A stretch of 64,000 nt of DNA from Mycobacterium ostraviense (GTDB taxonomy: Bacteria; Actinomycetota; Actinomycetes; Mycobacteriales; Mycobacteriaceae). The DNA lies in NCBI RefSeq assembly GCF_002705925.1, contig NZ_NKRE01000001.1, positions 2,201,960 through 2,265,959 of the forward strand. Reading direction: 5' to 3'. Shown here piece by piece: positions 1 through 9,077 of this stretch. The notes below the pieces were generated by a model that saw nothing but the letters and a program-made list of their open reading frames with translations, had not been told where the DNA came from and searched no databases. Every line of letters starts with the position of its first letter. Positions within the stretch are counted from its first letter, which is position 1. Made by a program: the position numbers and the translations under genes.

Positions 1-1362
1 GGTCACCGCTGTCGTCGGCGACGTGGTCACCGGCGTTGTCGGCGGCGTGGTGGGTGGAGTCGTCGGCGGCGTCGTGGGCGGCGTCGTCGGCAGGGTTGTC
101 GGCGGCGTCGTCACTCCAGGTGACCAACCCGGCCAGGGCGGAATGATGACCGGAACCGGAAGCGGGATGGGTGCGGGCACGACACCGGGAGGCGCCGGGG
201 CAGGTGCAACCGGCTCCCCGCCCGTCGCGGGCGGCGGCTGCTGCCGAGGAACCACCCCCTGGACGGCGGGGACGGTGCCTCCCTGGAAGCCTGCGGTGGG
301 GTTGTCGGCAGGTGGCGGTGGGACCGGTGCCTGCTGTTCCGTCGGCAACAGTGGCATGAACTTGCCCGGCTGCGCGTTCTGGTAACCCTGGACCGGCTGC
401 GACGCCGCGGTCGGCCGGATCGCGACCGCCACCGCCACCGCCAGCGAGGCGAATCCGATGATCATGAATGCCACCACGGCATTGCTGATCAGCAACGACC
501 GGGAGTTGAGCCGCGGACGGCCCGCGGCGGCCGCCTCGTCGTCGCCATACTCGGCGTAATCGTCATAGTCGTCCGCATAGTCGTCCGCGTAGTCGTCATA
601 GTCACCCGCTTCGGAGTACGCGAGCTGGGCGTCTGCTGTCTCACCCGCTGGCACCGCGGCCGGCGGCAGAAAAGTCGTCGCGTCCGCGGCCACGGCCGGC
701 TGCGCCATCGTCGAACCCGACGCGCCCGCTGCCGCCCCGGCAACCAACGCCGCGCCGCGGGCCAGGGCGAACGTCGGATCGTCGGCAACCTGCACCCGCA
801 TCGTCGAGGCGGCCCGGATCTGGTCGGCCAGCACCGAGGTCTGCTCGGTAGAGCCACCCACCAGCAAAACCTCACCGGGAGCACCTGACTGCTTGTCGAG
901 CCGGGCCATCAGCGTGTCGAATGTAGCCGTGGCATCACCCTCCACCGGCGCGGCAGCCAGCAGGGTCGGCGGCGCGTCGCCGGCACCCGCGACCGACAAG
1001 CTCGCCGTCTGGTCGCCGACCAGCAACACAGCCGAGTCCGAGCCCTGCGCGCCCAACAGCGCCGTGGCAGCCTCGGACTCCGATAACACCTCCACGTCGT
1101 GGACACCGGAATCGACCAAGGCCTGCCGCAGTTCGTCGGCCTTGCCGTGATCCGGCCAGCACAGCCGGGTGGCGACCAGCCGGTGGCCCTCGTCGGCCAG
1201 CAACCGGTCCGTGCCGGCCACCGTCTCGGTCAACACCGAGATCGGCTCTTCGGCCACATCGACCGAGGATTGGTCGATCACGGCGGCGCCCCCGGAGCCC
1301 GCCCCGACAAGCGCCAACCGCGCGACCGGACCCGCGACCGCGACCCCCAACACGACGTCCAT
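1..1362 (-). CDS. Membrane protein with Hsp70/actin-like N-terminal domain and Pro/Thr-rich tail (Rv0538-like), 3' end cut by window edge
   Basis: The reading frame opens at an ATG (1362-1360) and stays open for 454 codons to the left edge, so the C-terminus is missing. Residues 1-210 look like an actin/Hsp70-type ATPase fold, including a segment resembling the phosphate-2 and adenosine motifs (LLVGGSTE, then ARGAALVAG). An acidic Asp/Tyr-rich stretch follows (DDYADDYADDYDDY), then one membrane span near residues 288-313 and a long proline- and threonine-rich tail of TTPP repeats. The layout matches M. tuberculosis Rv0538, and the divergent Rv0537c-like neighbour supports this. The likely topology is cytoplasmic ATPase-like domain, one span, and an extracytoplasmic Pro/Thr tail that could be glycosylated; both topology and glycosylation are inference. 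Confidence 0.85.
   Translation of the reverse strand, partial: MDVVLGVAVAGPVARLALVGAGSGGAAVIDQSSVDVAEEPISVLTETVAGTDRLLADEGHRLVATRLCWPDHGKADELRQALVDSGVHDVEVLSESEAATALLGAQGSDSAVLLVGDQTASLSVAGAGDAPPTLLAAAPVEGDATATFDTLMARLDKQSGAPGEVLLVGGSTEQTSVLADQIRAASTMRVQVADDPTFALARGAALVAGAAAGASGSTMAQPAVAADATTFLPPAAVPAGETADAQLAYSEAGDYDDYADDYADDYDDYAEYGDDEAAAAGRPRLNSRSLLISNAVVAFMIIGFASLAVAVAVAIRPTAASQPVQGYQNAQPGKFMPLLPTEQQAPVPPPPADNPTAGFQGGTVPAVQGVVPRQQPPPATGGEPVAPAPAPPGVVPAPIPLPVPVIIPPWPGWSPGVTTPPTTLPTTPPTTPPTTPPTTPPTTPVTTSPTTAVT
36..114. repeat. 12-bp-type tandem repeat encoding the Thr/Pro tail
   Basis: Units of the form GTCGTCGGCGGC/GTCGTGGGCGGC repeat head to tail. On the minus strand they encode PTTP/TTPP units at the C-terminus of the Rv0538-like protein. 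The repeat is in frame and degenerate, so copy number could change without breaking the frame. Confidence 0.7.
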
Positions 1363-1632
1363 TTACGGTCTCCTTCGGCTGGCGACCCCACGGCCAGCAA
1401 TGTCCGGCATCATTAGACTGCGATACGGTCGGCAGTATTCATCTTTTCAGGCGACAAACGCAGCGTAACTGGATTCCCGAAGGGCTGGGTCACACCCGAA
1501 ACCCCGCCACCTGCCGCGTCGTCCGAATGGAGGATACGTTCGCAATCCAACAACGCCGAGTGCCCGGCAGGGGGTTCCCTCGCCGCCGCGCCGACCCCGA
1601 GGCGCAACCGATCTCGATCCCAGGGAGGCATC
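1363..1632. promoter_or_regulatory. Divergent intergenic region between the Rv0538-like and Rv0537c-like genes
   Basis: A 270-bp spacer separates two divergently read genes and must hold both promoters. AGGGAGG at 1622-1628 is a strong ribosome binding site 4-5 bases before the GTG start at 1633. I did not identify convincing -10/-35 hexamers or an operator. Confidence 0.4.
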
Positions 1633-3261
1633 GTGAGCCTGAGCAGCGACGACACGCCTACCGGCCCGATCATGGGTGCGCGGCCGCCGGCCCCGCCCGG
1701 GCAGGCCCGGGACTCGATACGAAGGTGGAATACCGCCCGGGACCTGACCGCCGGTGTGCTGGTGATCAGCGCGCTGTTCTTCCCATGGAATCTGTATTTC
1801 GGCTTCCGAATTCCGGGCAGCAGCAAAATTTTGTTCGGGGTACTGCTGCTGGTGACGCTGCTGTCGTTGACGGCGGCCGTCGTGCCGTATCTGGGTAAAC
1901 CCGATCCTGGCCGGGCAGGCCGGATGCGTCTGGGCCTCAACATCCCGTATCTGCTGCTGGTGTTGGCGTTCGTCGTCTACGACGCGTTCCAAACAATCCG
2001 GTTCGGGGGCACCGTCAACGTGCCCGGCGGTGTCGGGCCGGGCGCCTGGCTGGGAACCGCCGGCGCGGTGCTCAGCGCGCAACCGTCGATCACCGGCGCG
2101 GTCGCCGACGACGACAAGCACCGCAACTGGCTGCTGGCCGCCCGAATCGTCGGCTATGCGTCGATGTTCGGCGCCGCCCTCAGCGCCGGTTTCAACCTTG
2201 TCTGGCGGGTGCGATATGCGTTGCATCCCGCGGGCGCCGCCTCCGGGTTCGGCAAGCAGAACATTGTGGTGATCGACACGGCGGTGGTCTACGGCATTGT
2301 CGCGCTCGTCGCGGTCCTGGTTGCCTCCCGGTGGATGCTGAAGGGCACCGAAGACTACCGACTGTCCACGATTGCGCTGGGAGCCTCGGCGCTGGTCGCC
2401 GGAGTCATCGTGTGGATCTTGCCGGCCGGCCGCGAAATCGACGCATTCCACGGCATCGCGCAGAACACCTCGACGGCCGGGGTCGGATACGAGGGGTTTC
2501 TCGCGTGGGCGGCCGGCGCCGCCATCTTCGCGCCGCTGACCTTGATGCGATCCCAGGGCGGCCGGCCGATAGCCAAGGCCGTCTGGCGTGCGGCGGCCCG
2601 AAACGGCTTGCTGCTCATCGCCGCGTGGTGCCTGGGTTCGGTGGTGATGAGGCTGACCGACCTCACCACGGCGGTGATGCTGGATTACCCCTACTCACGC
2701 TATGACACCATGACCCTGGCGGGCTTCGACCTGGTCACCGCGGTGCTCGCGATCTGGCTTCGGCTCAACCTGACAACCGGTGCGCTGCCCGGCCGGCTGA
2801 TCTCGTCGCTGTCCGGATTCCTGTTCGCACTCAGCGTTTCTCGCGTCATCCTCGGCGTCGTCCTGGCGCCACGCTTTGCCAGCCCTCCCGGCGCCCCGGG
2901 CAACCCGGTCTATGGCAACAATCTGGCCCAGCAGATCAGCAGCGTCTTCGACGTGACGCTGTGCGGCCTGGCCCTGGGCATTCTCGCCGCCATCCTGATC
3001 GCCCGGCGGCAGCGCCCGCCGCGGCGAATGCGGCCACATCCGCGACGCCCCCGGTCCGATCGGCGCCGCACCCCACCGGACGGGCGGCCCGCGCTGCCGT
3101 CGGAAGCGGAGACGGCCCAGTTCCGGACATCGGACGCGGGCCATGACGCACCCACCATCGTCCTGTCCGGGCCGGGACCGTCCCCCCGGATCTTCCGGTC
3201 AGCCGAGACGACCGGGCCGGTGCGCCCGAAGATCTACCGTCCGCCGGGCGAATCGCGGTAA
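1633..3261 (+). CDS. Polytopic integral membrane protein (Rv0537c-like)
   Basis: GTG start with AGGGAGG a few bases upstream; 542 residues. The first 35 residues are polar, then about ten hydrophobic segments run to about residue 455, with the first span near residues 40-60 (VLVISALFFPWNLYFGF). The last 85 residues are very rich in Arg, Pro and Ser and contain no span, so they probably form a cytoplasmic or surface tail. Position and orientation match M. tuberculosis Rv0537c, a membrane protein of unknown function. No catalytic motif is recognisable. It converges on the SDR gene, with only three bases between the stop codons. Confidence 0.85.
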   Translation: MSLSSDDTPTGPIMGARPPAPPGQARDSIRRWNTARDLTAGVLVISALFFPWNLYFGFRIPGSSKILFGVLLLVTLLSLTAAVVPYLGKPDPGRAGRMRLGLNIPYLLLVLAFVVYDAFQTIRFGGTVNVPGGVGPGAWLGTAGAVLSAQPSITGAVADDDKHRNWLLAARIVGYASMFGAALSAGFNLVWRVRYALHPAGAASGFGKQNIVVIDTAVVYGIVALVAVLVASRWMLKGTEDYRLSTIALGASALVAGVIVWILPAGREIDAFHGIAQNTSTAGVGYEGFLAWAAGAAIFAPLTLMRSQGGRPIAKAVWRAAARNGLLLIAAWCLGSVVMRLTDLTTAVMLDYPYSRYDTMTLAGFDLVTAVLAIWLRLNLTTGALPGRLISSLSGFLFALSVSRVILGVVLAPRFASPPGAPGNPVYGNNLAQQISSVFDVTLCGLALGILAAILIARRQRPPRRMRPHPRRPRSDRRRTPPDGRPALPSEAETAQFRTSDAGHDAPTIVLSGPGPSPRIFRSAETTGPVRPKIYRPPGESR

Positions 3262-3264
3262 TAG

Positions 3265-4305
3265 TCAGCGAAGGGCCGCGAACGCGAACTCACGCAGCCC
3301 CTCGCCCGGTGCCACGGCCGCACGGAAACCCAAAACCTCGGCGGCCCGGGTGGGGTCGGCGACGATGTGGCGCACATCGCCGCTGCGGTACTGCCCGGTG
3401 ATGACCGGAGACATCGAATCGCCCCGGGCCTCGCACAACACGGTGGCCACCTCCAGGATCGAGATCGGCCGCCCCGAACAGACGTTGGCGGCGGTGAACC
3501 CGCCGCGGTCCGCCGCGGTCAGATCCGCGGCGGCCAGGTTGGCCGCGGCGACGTCGTCGACGTGGACGAAGTCACGCATCTGACCGCCGTCTTCGAAAAC
3601 CCTTGGCGGCTCTTCCTTTTCCAGCGACGAGCGGAAGATCGCCGCCACCCCGGAATACGGGGTGTCGCGCGGCATGCCGGGACCGTAGACGTTGTGGTAG
3701 CGCAGGGCCACGACCGAGCCGCCCGTCGACTCCGACCACGCCAGCGCGTAGTGCTCCTGGGCCGCCTTGCTGGCCGCGTACAGGCTGCGCGGGCGCACCG
3801 CGGCGGATTCGTCCACCAGCCGCCACCTGACCGGATCCCCGCAGACCGGGCAGCGGTGCTCGAAGATACCGGCGTCCAGATCGGCCCGCCGCCGCGGCAG
3901 CGGGTCGACCAATCCGTGCCGGCCACAGTGGTAGCGGCCCTGCCCATAGACCACCATCGACGACGCCAGCACCAGGCGGCGTACCCCGGCGGCGAACATC
4001 TGGGCCAGCAGCACCGTGGTGGCCAGGTCGTTATGGGCGCCGTATTCGGGCGCGTCGGCGGCGTCTACCCCGGCACCCACCATCGCCGCCTGGTGACACA
4101 CCAGGTCCACCCCGGCCAACAGCGGCGCCAGGGCATCGCCATCACGGACGTCCACTCGGTGACACCCCGGCGGTAACTGAGCGTCGGGCCCGTGCGCGGC
4201 CGGCAGCAGGGCGTCGACGCCGACCACCTCATGCCCGGCAGCGTTCAACGCGACGGCCACCCGGGATCCGATGAAACCGGCCGCACCGGTCAACAGCACC
4301 TTCAC
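3265..4305 (-). CDS. Extended short-chain dehydrogenase, NAD-dependent epimerase/dehydratase family (GalE3/Rv0536-like)
   Basis: 346 residues from a GTG whose first bases overlap the stop codon of the upstream MTA phosphorylase (GTGA), which implies translational coupling. A longer frame to 4347 exists but lies inside the upstream gene. The N-terminal Rossmann motif is TGAAGFIGS and the active-site motif is Y-A-A-S-K, both intact. A segment around residues 138-165 contains Cys/His pairs (HCGRH ... HRCPVCGD) and may be a small zinc-binding insertion, unusual for a sugar epimerase. The annotated GalE role in M. tuberculosis is a family guess; the true substrate is unknown. Confidence 0.85.
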   Translation of the reverse strand: MKVLLTGAAGFIGSRVAVALNAAGHEVVGVDALLPAAHGPDAQLPPGCHRVDVRDGDALAPLLAGVDLVCHQAAMVGAGVDAADAPEYGAHNDLATTVLLAQMFAAGVRRLVLASSMVVYGQGRYHCGRHGLVDPLPRRRADLDAGIFEHRCPVCGDPVRWRLVDESAAVRPRSLYAASKAAQEHYALAWSESTGGSVVALRYHNVYGPGMPRDTPYSGVAAIFRSSLEKEEPPRVFEDGGQMRDFVHVDDVAAANLAAADLTAADRGGFTAANVCSGRPISILEVATVLCEARGDSMSPVITGQYRSGDVRHIVADPTRAAEVLGFRAAVAPGEGLREFAFAALR

Positions 4306-5078
4306 GGCAACTCGAACGGCAACGCGACACCGGCATGCAGCAGACACCGGGTGCAGGTGCGCTCCGCGGCGACCCGGCCGATCGCCGCCCGCACCAGCGC
4401 CTTGAGCATCTCGATGTTCTCTCCGAAGCTGGCGAACACGTCAGCCGCTTTCACACCCTCCCCGACATCGACACCCGCGTCGACATCGGTCACTAAAGCG
4501 ATTGCCGCATAGCATAATTCGAGCTCACGAGCGAGGATGGCCTCCGGATAGCCGGTCATGTTGACCAGGTTGAACCCCGCGGCGGCAAACCACTGGCTTT
4601 CCGCGCGAGTGGAAAACCGCGGGCCCTGGATCACCACCAGCGTGCCGCCGTCGACCACATTGGGTAGCCCGGTGACCGCGCCGCGCAGCGTCGGACAGTA
4701 CGGATCGGCAAAGGTGGCATGCACCCCGCCGGAGTCGAAGTAGGTATCGGCCCGGCCGCGGGTGCGATCGACCAACTGGTCGGGCACCACCACCGCGCCG
4801 GGCCCGAGCCGGGAAGTCAGGCTACCCACGGCGCACGGGGCGAACACCCGGCGCACCCCGAGGGCACGCAGCGCCCACATGTTGGCCCGGTAGGGCACGG
4901 TGTGCGCCGAGTACTGGTGGTGGAGGCCGTGCCGGGGCAGAAACGCGACGTCGTGGTCTCCGACGGTGCCGATGGTGATCGCGCCGCTGGGCCGACCGTA
5001 GGGGGTCTCCGGTTCGACGGTGCGCGCATCGGGACCGAAGAAGGTGTAGAAGCCGCTGCCGCCGATCACTCCGAGCAT
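4302..5078 (-). CDS. S-methyl-5'-thioadenosine phosphorylase
   Basis: 258 residues. The protein opens with IGGSGFY, the phosphate-binding signature of the MTAP/PNP family, and carries the PRH segment (FLPRHG) and the NMTGYPEA segment around the base/ribose site. The enzyme phosphorolyses methylthioadenosine to adenine and methylthioribose-1-phosphate (methionine salvage and polyamine by-product recycling). It corresponds to Rv0535, annotated pnp in M. tuberculosis, and was later recognised as an MTA phosphorylase. The ATG at 5078 is the only in-frame start I find. It is divergent from menA with 74 bases between start codons and is followed by the overlapping SDR gene. Confidence 0.93.
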   Translation of the reverse strand: MLGVIGGSGFYTFFGPDARTVEPETPYGRPSGAITIGTVGDHDVAFLPRHGLHHQYSAHTVPYRANMWALRALGVRRVFAPCAVGSLTSRLGPGAVVVPDQLVDRTRGRADTYFDSGGVHATFADPYCPTLRGAVTGLPNVVDGGTLVVIQGPRFSTRAESQWFAAAGFNLVNMTGYPEAILARELELCYAAIALVTDVDAGVDVGEGVKAADVFASFGENIEMLKALVRAAIGRVAAERTCTRCLLHAGVALPFELP

Positions 5079-5152
5079 CCGCTCATTGTGGTCTATGCGT
5101 CGTGTATGCCCGGAAGTTGATCGCGGGTGCGGGACACCGGCAGGATGCCTTC

Positions 5153-6025
5153 GTGGCCAGTTTCACGCAGTGGATCGCCGGCGCTCGCCCGCGCACGCTG
5201 CCCAACGCGGTGGCGCCCGTCGTCGCGGGCACCGGCGCCGCAGCCTGGCTGCACGCTGCCGTGTGGTGGAAAGCGCTGCTGGCGCTGGTGGTCGCCGTTG
5301 CGCTGACCGTCGGTGTCAACTACGCCAACGACTATTCCGACGGCATCCGCGGTACCGACGACCAGCGCGCCGGCCCGGTGCGGCTGGTCGGCTCACGGTT
5401 GGCGGCCCCCCGTTCGGTGCTGACGGCGGCGCTGGTGAGCCTGACGGTCGCCGCGCTGGCCGGGTTGGTGCTGGCGCTGGTGAGCCAGCCGTGGCTGATC
5501 GCGGTCGGCGCCGCCTGCATCGCCGGGGCGTGGTTGTACACCGGCGGCGCGAAACCCTACGGCTACTCCGGTTTCGGCGAGGTCGCGGTGTTCGTGTTCT
5601 TCGGCCTGATCGCGGTGCTCGGCACCCAGTACACCCAGGCCTTACGGGTCGACTGGGTGGGGGTGGTGCTGGCCGTGGCGACGGGAGCGCTGTCGTCGTC
5701 GGTGCTGGTGGCCAACAACCTGCGCGACATCCCGACCGACACGGTGGCGAACAAGATCACCCTGGCAGTGCGTCTGGGCGATGCCCGCACCCGAGTCCTC
5801 TACCAGGGGCTGCTCGTCACGGCGGGGGCGCTGACGCTGCTGTTGACGATCGCGACGCCGTGGTGTGCCGTGGGTCTGGCGGCCACGCCGCTGGCCCTGC
5901 GTGCGGCAGCGCCGGTACGATCAGGCCGCCGCGGGCCCGCGCTGATCCCGGTGCTGCGTGATACCGGACTGGCGATGCTGGTGTGGGCGGTTGCGGTGGC
6001 CGCGGCGTTGGCGGTGGCCGCGTGA
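5153..6025 (+). CDS. menA: 1,4-dihydroxy-2-naphthoate polyprenyltransferase MenA
   Basis: Membrane prenyltransferase of menaquinone synthesis: it attaches the polyprenyl chain to 1,4-dihydroxy-2-naphthoate with loss of CO2. The 290-residue product has 8-9 membrane spans and both Asp-rich prenyl-diphosphate motifs of the UbiA family, NDYSDG near residue 60 and DIPTD near residue 200. The GTG at 5153 (VASFTQW) is preferred over the upstream ATG at 5102 because it matches the start I recall for Rv0534c and removes 17 non-conserved residues. It is divergent from the MTA phosphorylase gene and 114 bases upstream of fabH. Confidence 0.95.
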   Translation: MASFTQWIAGARPRTLPNAVAPVVAGTGAAAWLHAAVWWKALLALVVAVALTVGVNYANDYSDGIRGTDDQRAGPVRLVGSRLAAPRSVLTAALVSLTVAALAGLVLALVSQPWLIAVGAACIAGAWLYTGGAKPYGYSGFGEVAVFVFFGLIAVLGTQYTQALRVDWVGVVLAVATGALSSSVLVANNLRDIPTDTVANKITLAVRLGDARTRVLYQGLLVTAGALTLLLTIATPWCAVGLAATPLALRAAAPVRSGRRGPALIPVLRDTGLAMLVWAVAVAAALAVAA

Positions 6026-6139
6026 GCGTGCGCGCCGGGCCTGCCGGCATTCAGGCCGGGCATTTAGGGCGGGCGCTGTTGGCGCGGCGTGACCCTGGGC
6101 GCACACTCGACATGTGGATAACAGCTACCGAGGACGGGT

Positions 6140-7150
6140 ATGACGGAGATCGCCACAGCCAGCGGGACCACGAGCGTCGGATTGCTCAGCGTCGGGGCGT
6201 ACCGCCCCACGCGGGTGGTCACCAACGACGAGATTTGCCAGAACATCGACTCATCCGATGAATGGATCTACACCCGAACCGGGATCAAGACCCGCCGGTT
6301 CGCCGCCGCCGAGGAATCCGCCGCATCAATGGCGATCGAAGCCAGTAGGCAAGCGATCGCCGGTGCCGGCCTCGAGGGCAGCGACATCGACGGCGTGATC
6401 GTCGCCACCAGCACCCACTTTCTGCAGACCCCGGCATGTGCCCCGATCGTCGCCGCGGCGTTGGGCACCCAAGACGTTCCGGCATTCGACATCTCAGCCG
6501 GATGCGCCGGATTCGGATACGCGGTGGGTGTCGCGGCCGACATGATCCGGGGCGGCAGCGCCGGGACGGTGCTGGTGATCGGCACCGAGAAACTGTCACC
6601 CACGGTTGACATGCAGGACCGGAGCAACTGCTTCATCTTCGCCGACGGCGCCGCCGCGGTGGTGGTCGGGCAGACACCGACGCAAGGCATCGGACCGACC
6701 GTCTGGGGCAGTGACGGCGAACAGGCCACGGCGATACGGCAGGACATCGACTGGATCACCCACGCGGAGAACCCAACCGGACCACGCCCGTTCCTGCGCT
6801 TGGAAGGTACCGCCGTCTTTCGGTGGGCCGCATTCGAGATGGGCAAAGTCGGTCAGCGGGCGCTGGACGCGGCTGGGGTGAAACCCGACGAGATCGATGT
6901 GTTCATCCCGCATCAAGCCAATAGCCGGATCAACGAACTGCTCGCCAAGACCCTGCAACTGCGGCCGGATGCGGTGGTGGCCAACGACATCGAGCACACC
7001 GGGAACACCTCGGCGGCGTCCATACCGCTGGCGATGGCCGAACTGCTGGCGACCGGGACCGCCAAGCCGGGCGACCTGGCGTTGCTGATCGGTTACGGCG
7101 CCGGCCTCAGCTATGCCGCGCAAGTGGTCCGAATGCCTAAGGCGCCATAG
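6140..7150 (+). CDS. fabH: 3-oxoacyl-ACP synthase III FabH
   Basis: 336 residues with the complete KAS III triad at the positions known for the M. tuberculosis enzyme (Rv0533c): Cys122 (SAGCAGF), His258 (IPHQAN) and Asn289 (HTGNTS). It condenses FAS-I acyl-CoA primers with malonyl-AcpM and so links FAS-I to the FAS-II mycolate pathway. The long-chain-specific mycobacterial form is supported by the full-length match of residue numbering. It stands alone on the plus strand and converges on the DUF4229 gene 20 bases away; in M. tuberculosis PE_PGRS6 lies at this junction and is absent here. Confidence 0.97.
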   Translation: MTEIATASGTTSVGLLSVGAYRPTRVVTNDEICQNIDSSDEWIYTRTGIKTRRFAAAEESAASMAIEASRQAIAGAGLEGSDIDGVIVATSTHFLQTPACAPIVAAALGTQDVPAFDISAGCAGFGYAVGVAADMIRGGSAGTVLVIGTEKLSPTVDMQDRSNCFIFADGAAAVVVGQTPTQGIGPTVWGSDGEQATAIRQDIDWITHAENPTGPRPFLRLEGTAVFRWAAFEMGKVGQRALDAAGVKPDEIDVFIPHQANSRINELLAKTLQLRPDAVVANDIEHTGNTSAASIPLAMAELLATGTAKPGDLALLIGYGAGLSYAAQVVRMPKAP

Positions 7151-7170
7151 TCATAGGGATAAGCGGGATT

Positions 7171-7530
7171 TCAGCTTTCGCCGGCCCGCTGGCCGGAGTT
7201 CGGATCGTCGGGATTCTCGCCCCGCAGCCGGGCCCGCAGCCGTTCGCGTTCGGCGCGCCTGCGCTCCCCCGCCACCGCCAGGGCGGCGGTGGCCCGCCGG
7301 CGCAGCGGAGTGAACATCCACATACCCAACGGCATCGCAATGGTCAGCCCGAACAGCGCGGCGACGACAACCGGGAATTCGGCGATGCCGGCCAGCCGCG
7401 CCACCCCGTAGATCGCCGCGGTGACCACGACCGCGAGCAGCAACCGGGCCGTAGCGTAGAGCGCCACGTCGACGACGCCGCGGTGCTCGGAGGTTTTCCC
7501 GGCGCTGTTGCCGTTAGGCGCTGCTGACAC
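7171..7530 (-). CDS. Small two-span membrane protein, DUF4229 type (Rv0531-like)
   Basis: 119 residues from a GTG. Residues 20-45 and 50-72 form two hydrophobic spans separated by a short loop, followed by a basic, Arg/Glu-rich tail (RRRAERERLRARLRGE) predicted to be helical and cytoplasmic. Length and layout match Rv0531 and the DUF4229 family, whose function is unknown. It is divergent from the 48-residue membrane protein at 7577 with only 46 bases between the start codons, so the two promoters must overlap or one gene is expressed by another route. Confidence 0.75.
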   Translation of the reverse strand: MSAAPNGNSAGKTSEHRGVVDVALYATARLLLAVVVTAAIYGVARLAGIAEFPVVVAALFGLTIAMPLGMWMFTPLRRRATAALAVAGERRRAERERLRARLRGENPDDPNSGQRAGES

Positions 7531-7576
7531 AGCCTGAGCCTACGGCGCGGGTATATTCGCTCACAGGAGGTGTCGA

Positions 7577-7723
7577 GTGCTTTACCTGCTCGTCGTTCTG
7601 GTATTGGGGACGCTGATCTACATCGGCTGGCGTGCGGCACGGTCGCAGACAACCCGGCCCAAGACTCGCGTTATCGGACCCGACGACGACCCAGAGTTCT
7701 TGCGCCGGTTGGGACAAGGCTGA
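7577..7723 (+). CDS. 48-residue single-span membrane protein
   Basis: A strong ribosome binding site (AGGAGGT at 7565-7571) precedes a GTG at 7577. The product starts with MLYLLVVLVLGTLIYIGW, a clean membrane anchor, followed by a short basic-then-acidic cytoplasmic tail ending RRLGQG. A short conserved protein is annotated at this locus in M. tuberculosis (Rv0530A); I believe this is its counterpart but cannot check. It is too short for most ORF callers. It converges on the MinD-like gene with 16 bases between stop codons. Function is unknown. Confidence 0.7.
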   Translation: MLYLLVVLVLGTLIYIGWRAARSQTTRPKTRVIGPDDDPEFLRRLGQG

Positions 7724-7739
7724 CTGCTGCCAGGCCGAC

Positions 7740-9035
7740 CTAGATGAACGCCGGGTTGGTTCGCCGCTGATCGTTGGGAAACCCGTCGGCGACAACGGCG
7801 GCCAACTCCATCAACGCCTCGCGAGTCTCCCGCTTCAACCGCTCGAAGCGGATCTCGGCGCCCTCTTCGAGATGCGGGTCGAACGGCACCAGCCGCACGG
7901 CGCGGCACCGCCGCGCGAAGTGATCGACCACCTTCTGCATGTCGACCTTGCCGGACCGCGGCCGGACGGCGTTGATCACCGCGATCGATCCGCGTACCAG
8001 CTCGTCGTACCCGTGTGCATCCAGCCAGTCCAGCGTTGCCGAGGCGCTGCGGGCGCCATCGATGGATGCCGAGCTGACCACGATCAGCACGTCGGCCTTG
8101 GCCAACACCGCCGACATCGCCGAATGCAGCAACCCGGTGCCGCAGTCGGTGAGCACCAGGCCATAGAACCGCTCGAGGATCTCGAGGGTGCGAGCATAAT
8201 CGTCGGCGCTGAACGCCTCCGACACCGCCGGATCGGTTTCCGACGCCAGCACTTCCAGCCTGCTGGGGCCCACCGAGGTGTAGCTGCGGACATCGCTGTA
8301 GCGCTCGATGCCGTCGGCGTCGCGCAGCAGATGGCGCACCGTGGCCGACGTCTCCACCGGCACCTTCTGGCTCAACGTTCCGCGGTCCGGGTTGGCGTCG
8401 ACCGCCACCACCCGGTCACCGCGGATCGAGGCGAAGGTACCGCCCAGGGTGGCGGTGATGGTGGTCTTGCCGACGCCGCCCTTCAGTGACAGCAGCGCGA
8501 TCCGATAGCAACCGCGCAACGGCCGGTTGACCGCAACCACCAGGTCGTTGTACCGGTTGACCCGCGGGCTTTCCCCCACGTTGATCAGCTTGCCGGACAC
8601 CATGTAGAGCCAGCGGCGCCAACCCTCCGACGGCGGCGGTTTGACCTGCCGCAACAGCGTACTGGTGGACAGTTCCGGATACCGTGACGACGGCGGGCCC
8701 GCCGGCCGCTGCGCAGTCTCCGCCGGCGAGTCGGCCGGCTGGCCGCCCAAATATCCGTAGGGCTGCGCATCAGGAATCGGCGGCAACCCCTTGGCCGGCG
8801 TGGTGGCCGCCCACGCGAGCGGTTCGGCGCGGATCGGCGGCGGAGGCACGGCGTGTGTCTCCGATTCGGAGAAGCGTCGCCCGGTGCGGAACCCGGCGAA
8901 GGCCCGGGTCGGCGCCTCGCTGGATTCGCCGCCCATCTCGCCGGCCGGCAACTGTGTCGTCGGGCGATCCGGGTCTTGGCGTTCCTGTCCCAGTGGCGCC
9001 CCCACGCCCTCCGTCGGCTGGTCAGACACGTGCAC
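7740..9035 (-). CDS. MinD/ParA-family ATPase with long disordered N-terminus (Rv0530-like)
   Basis: 431 residues. Residues 1-135 are Pro/Ser/Gly-rich and low in complexity. The deviant Walker A motif KGGVGKTT lies at residues 185-192, followed by the VDANPDRG segment (switch I/Walker A' region) and VLTDCGTG (Walker B region). This places it among SIMIBI-class P-loop ATPases related to MinD and to the EccC-adjacent EspI-type proteins of mycobacteria, which also have disordered N-termini. It corresponds in position to Rv0530. Proteins of this class usually act at membranes or on partner secretion or partition machines; the partner here is unknown. It follows ccsA in the same direction after 42 bases. 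Confidence 0.85.
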   Translation of the reverse strand: MHVSDQPTEGVGAPLGQERQDPDRPTTQLPAGEMGGESSEAPTRAFAGFRTGRRFSESETHAVPPPPIRAEPLAWAATTPAKGLPPIPDAQPYGYLGGQPADSPAETAQRPAGPPSSRYPELSTSTLLRQVKPPPSEGWRRWLYMVSGKLINVGESPRVNRYNDLVVAVNRPLRGCYRIALLSLKGGVGKTTITATLGGTFASIRGDRVVAVDANPDRGTLSQKVPVETSATVRHLLRDADGIERYSDVRSYTSVGPSRLEVLASETDPAVSEAFSADDYARTLEILERFYGLVLTDCGTGLLHSAMSAVLAKADVLIVVSSASIDGARSASATLDWLDAHGYDELVRGSIAVINAVRPRSGKVDMQKVVDHFARRCRAVRLVPFDPHLEEGAEIRFERLKRETREALMELAAVVADGFPNDQRRTNPAFI

Positions 9036-9077
9036 ATCCCCTCGTCGCGTTACTCGGTATTTGTACCCGCTGCCTGG

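Noticed and set aside
23..385. Plus-strand frame of Val/Gly repeats
   Set aside because: It is the antisense of the TTPP repeats in the minus-strand Rv0538-like gene and has no ribosome binding site.
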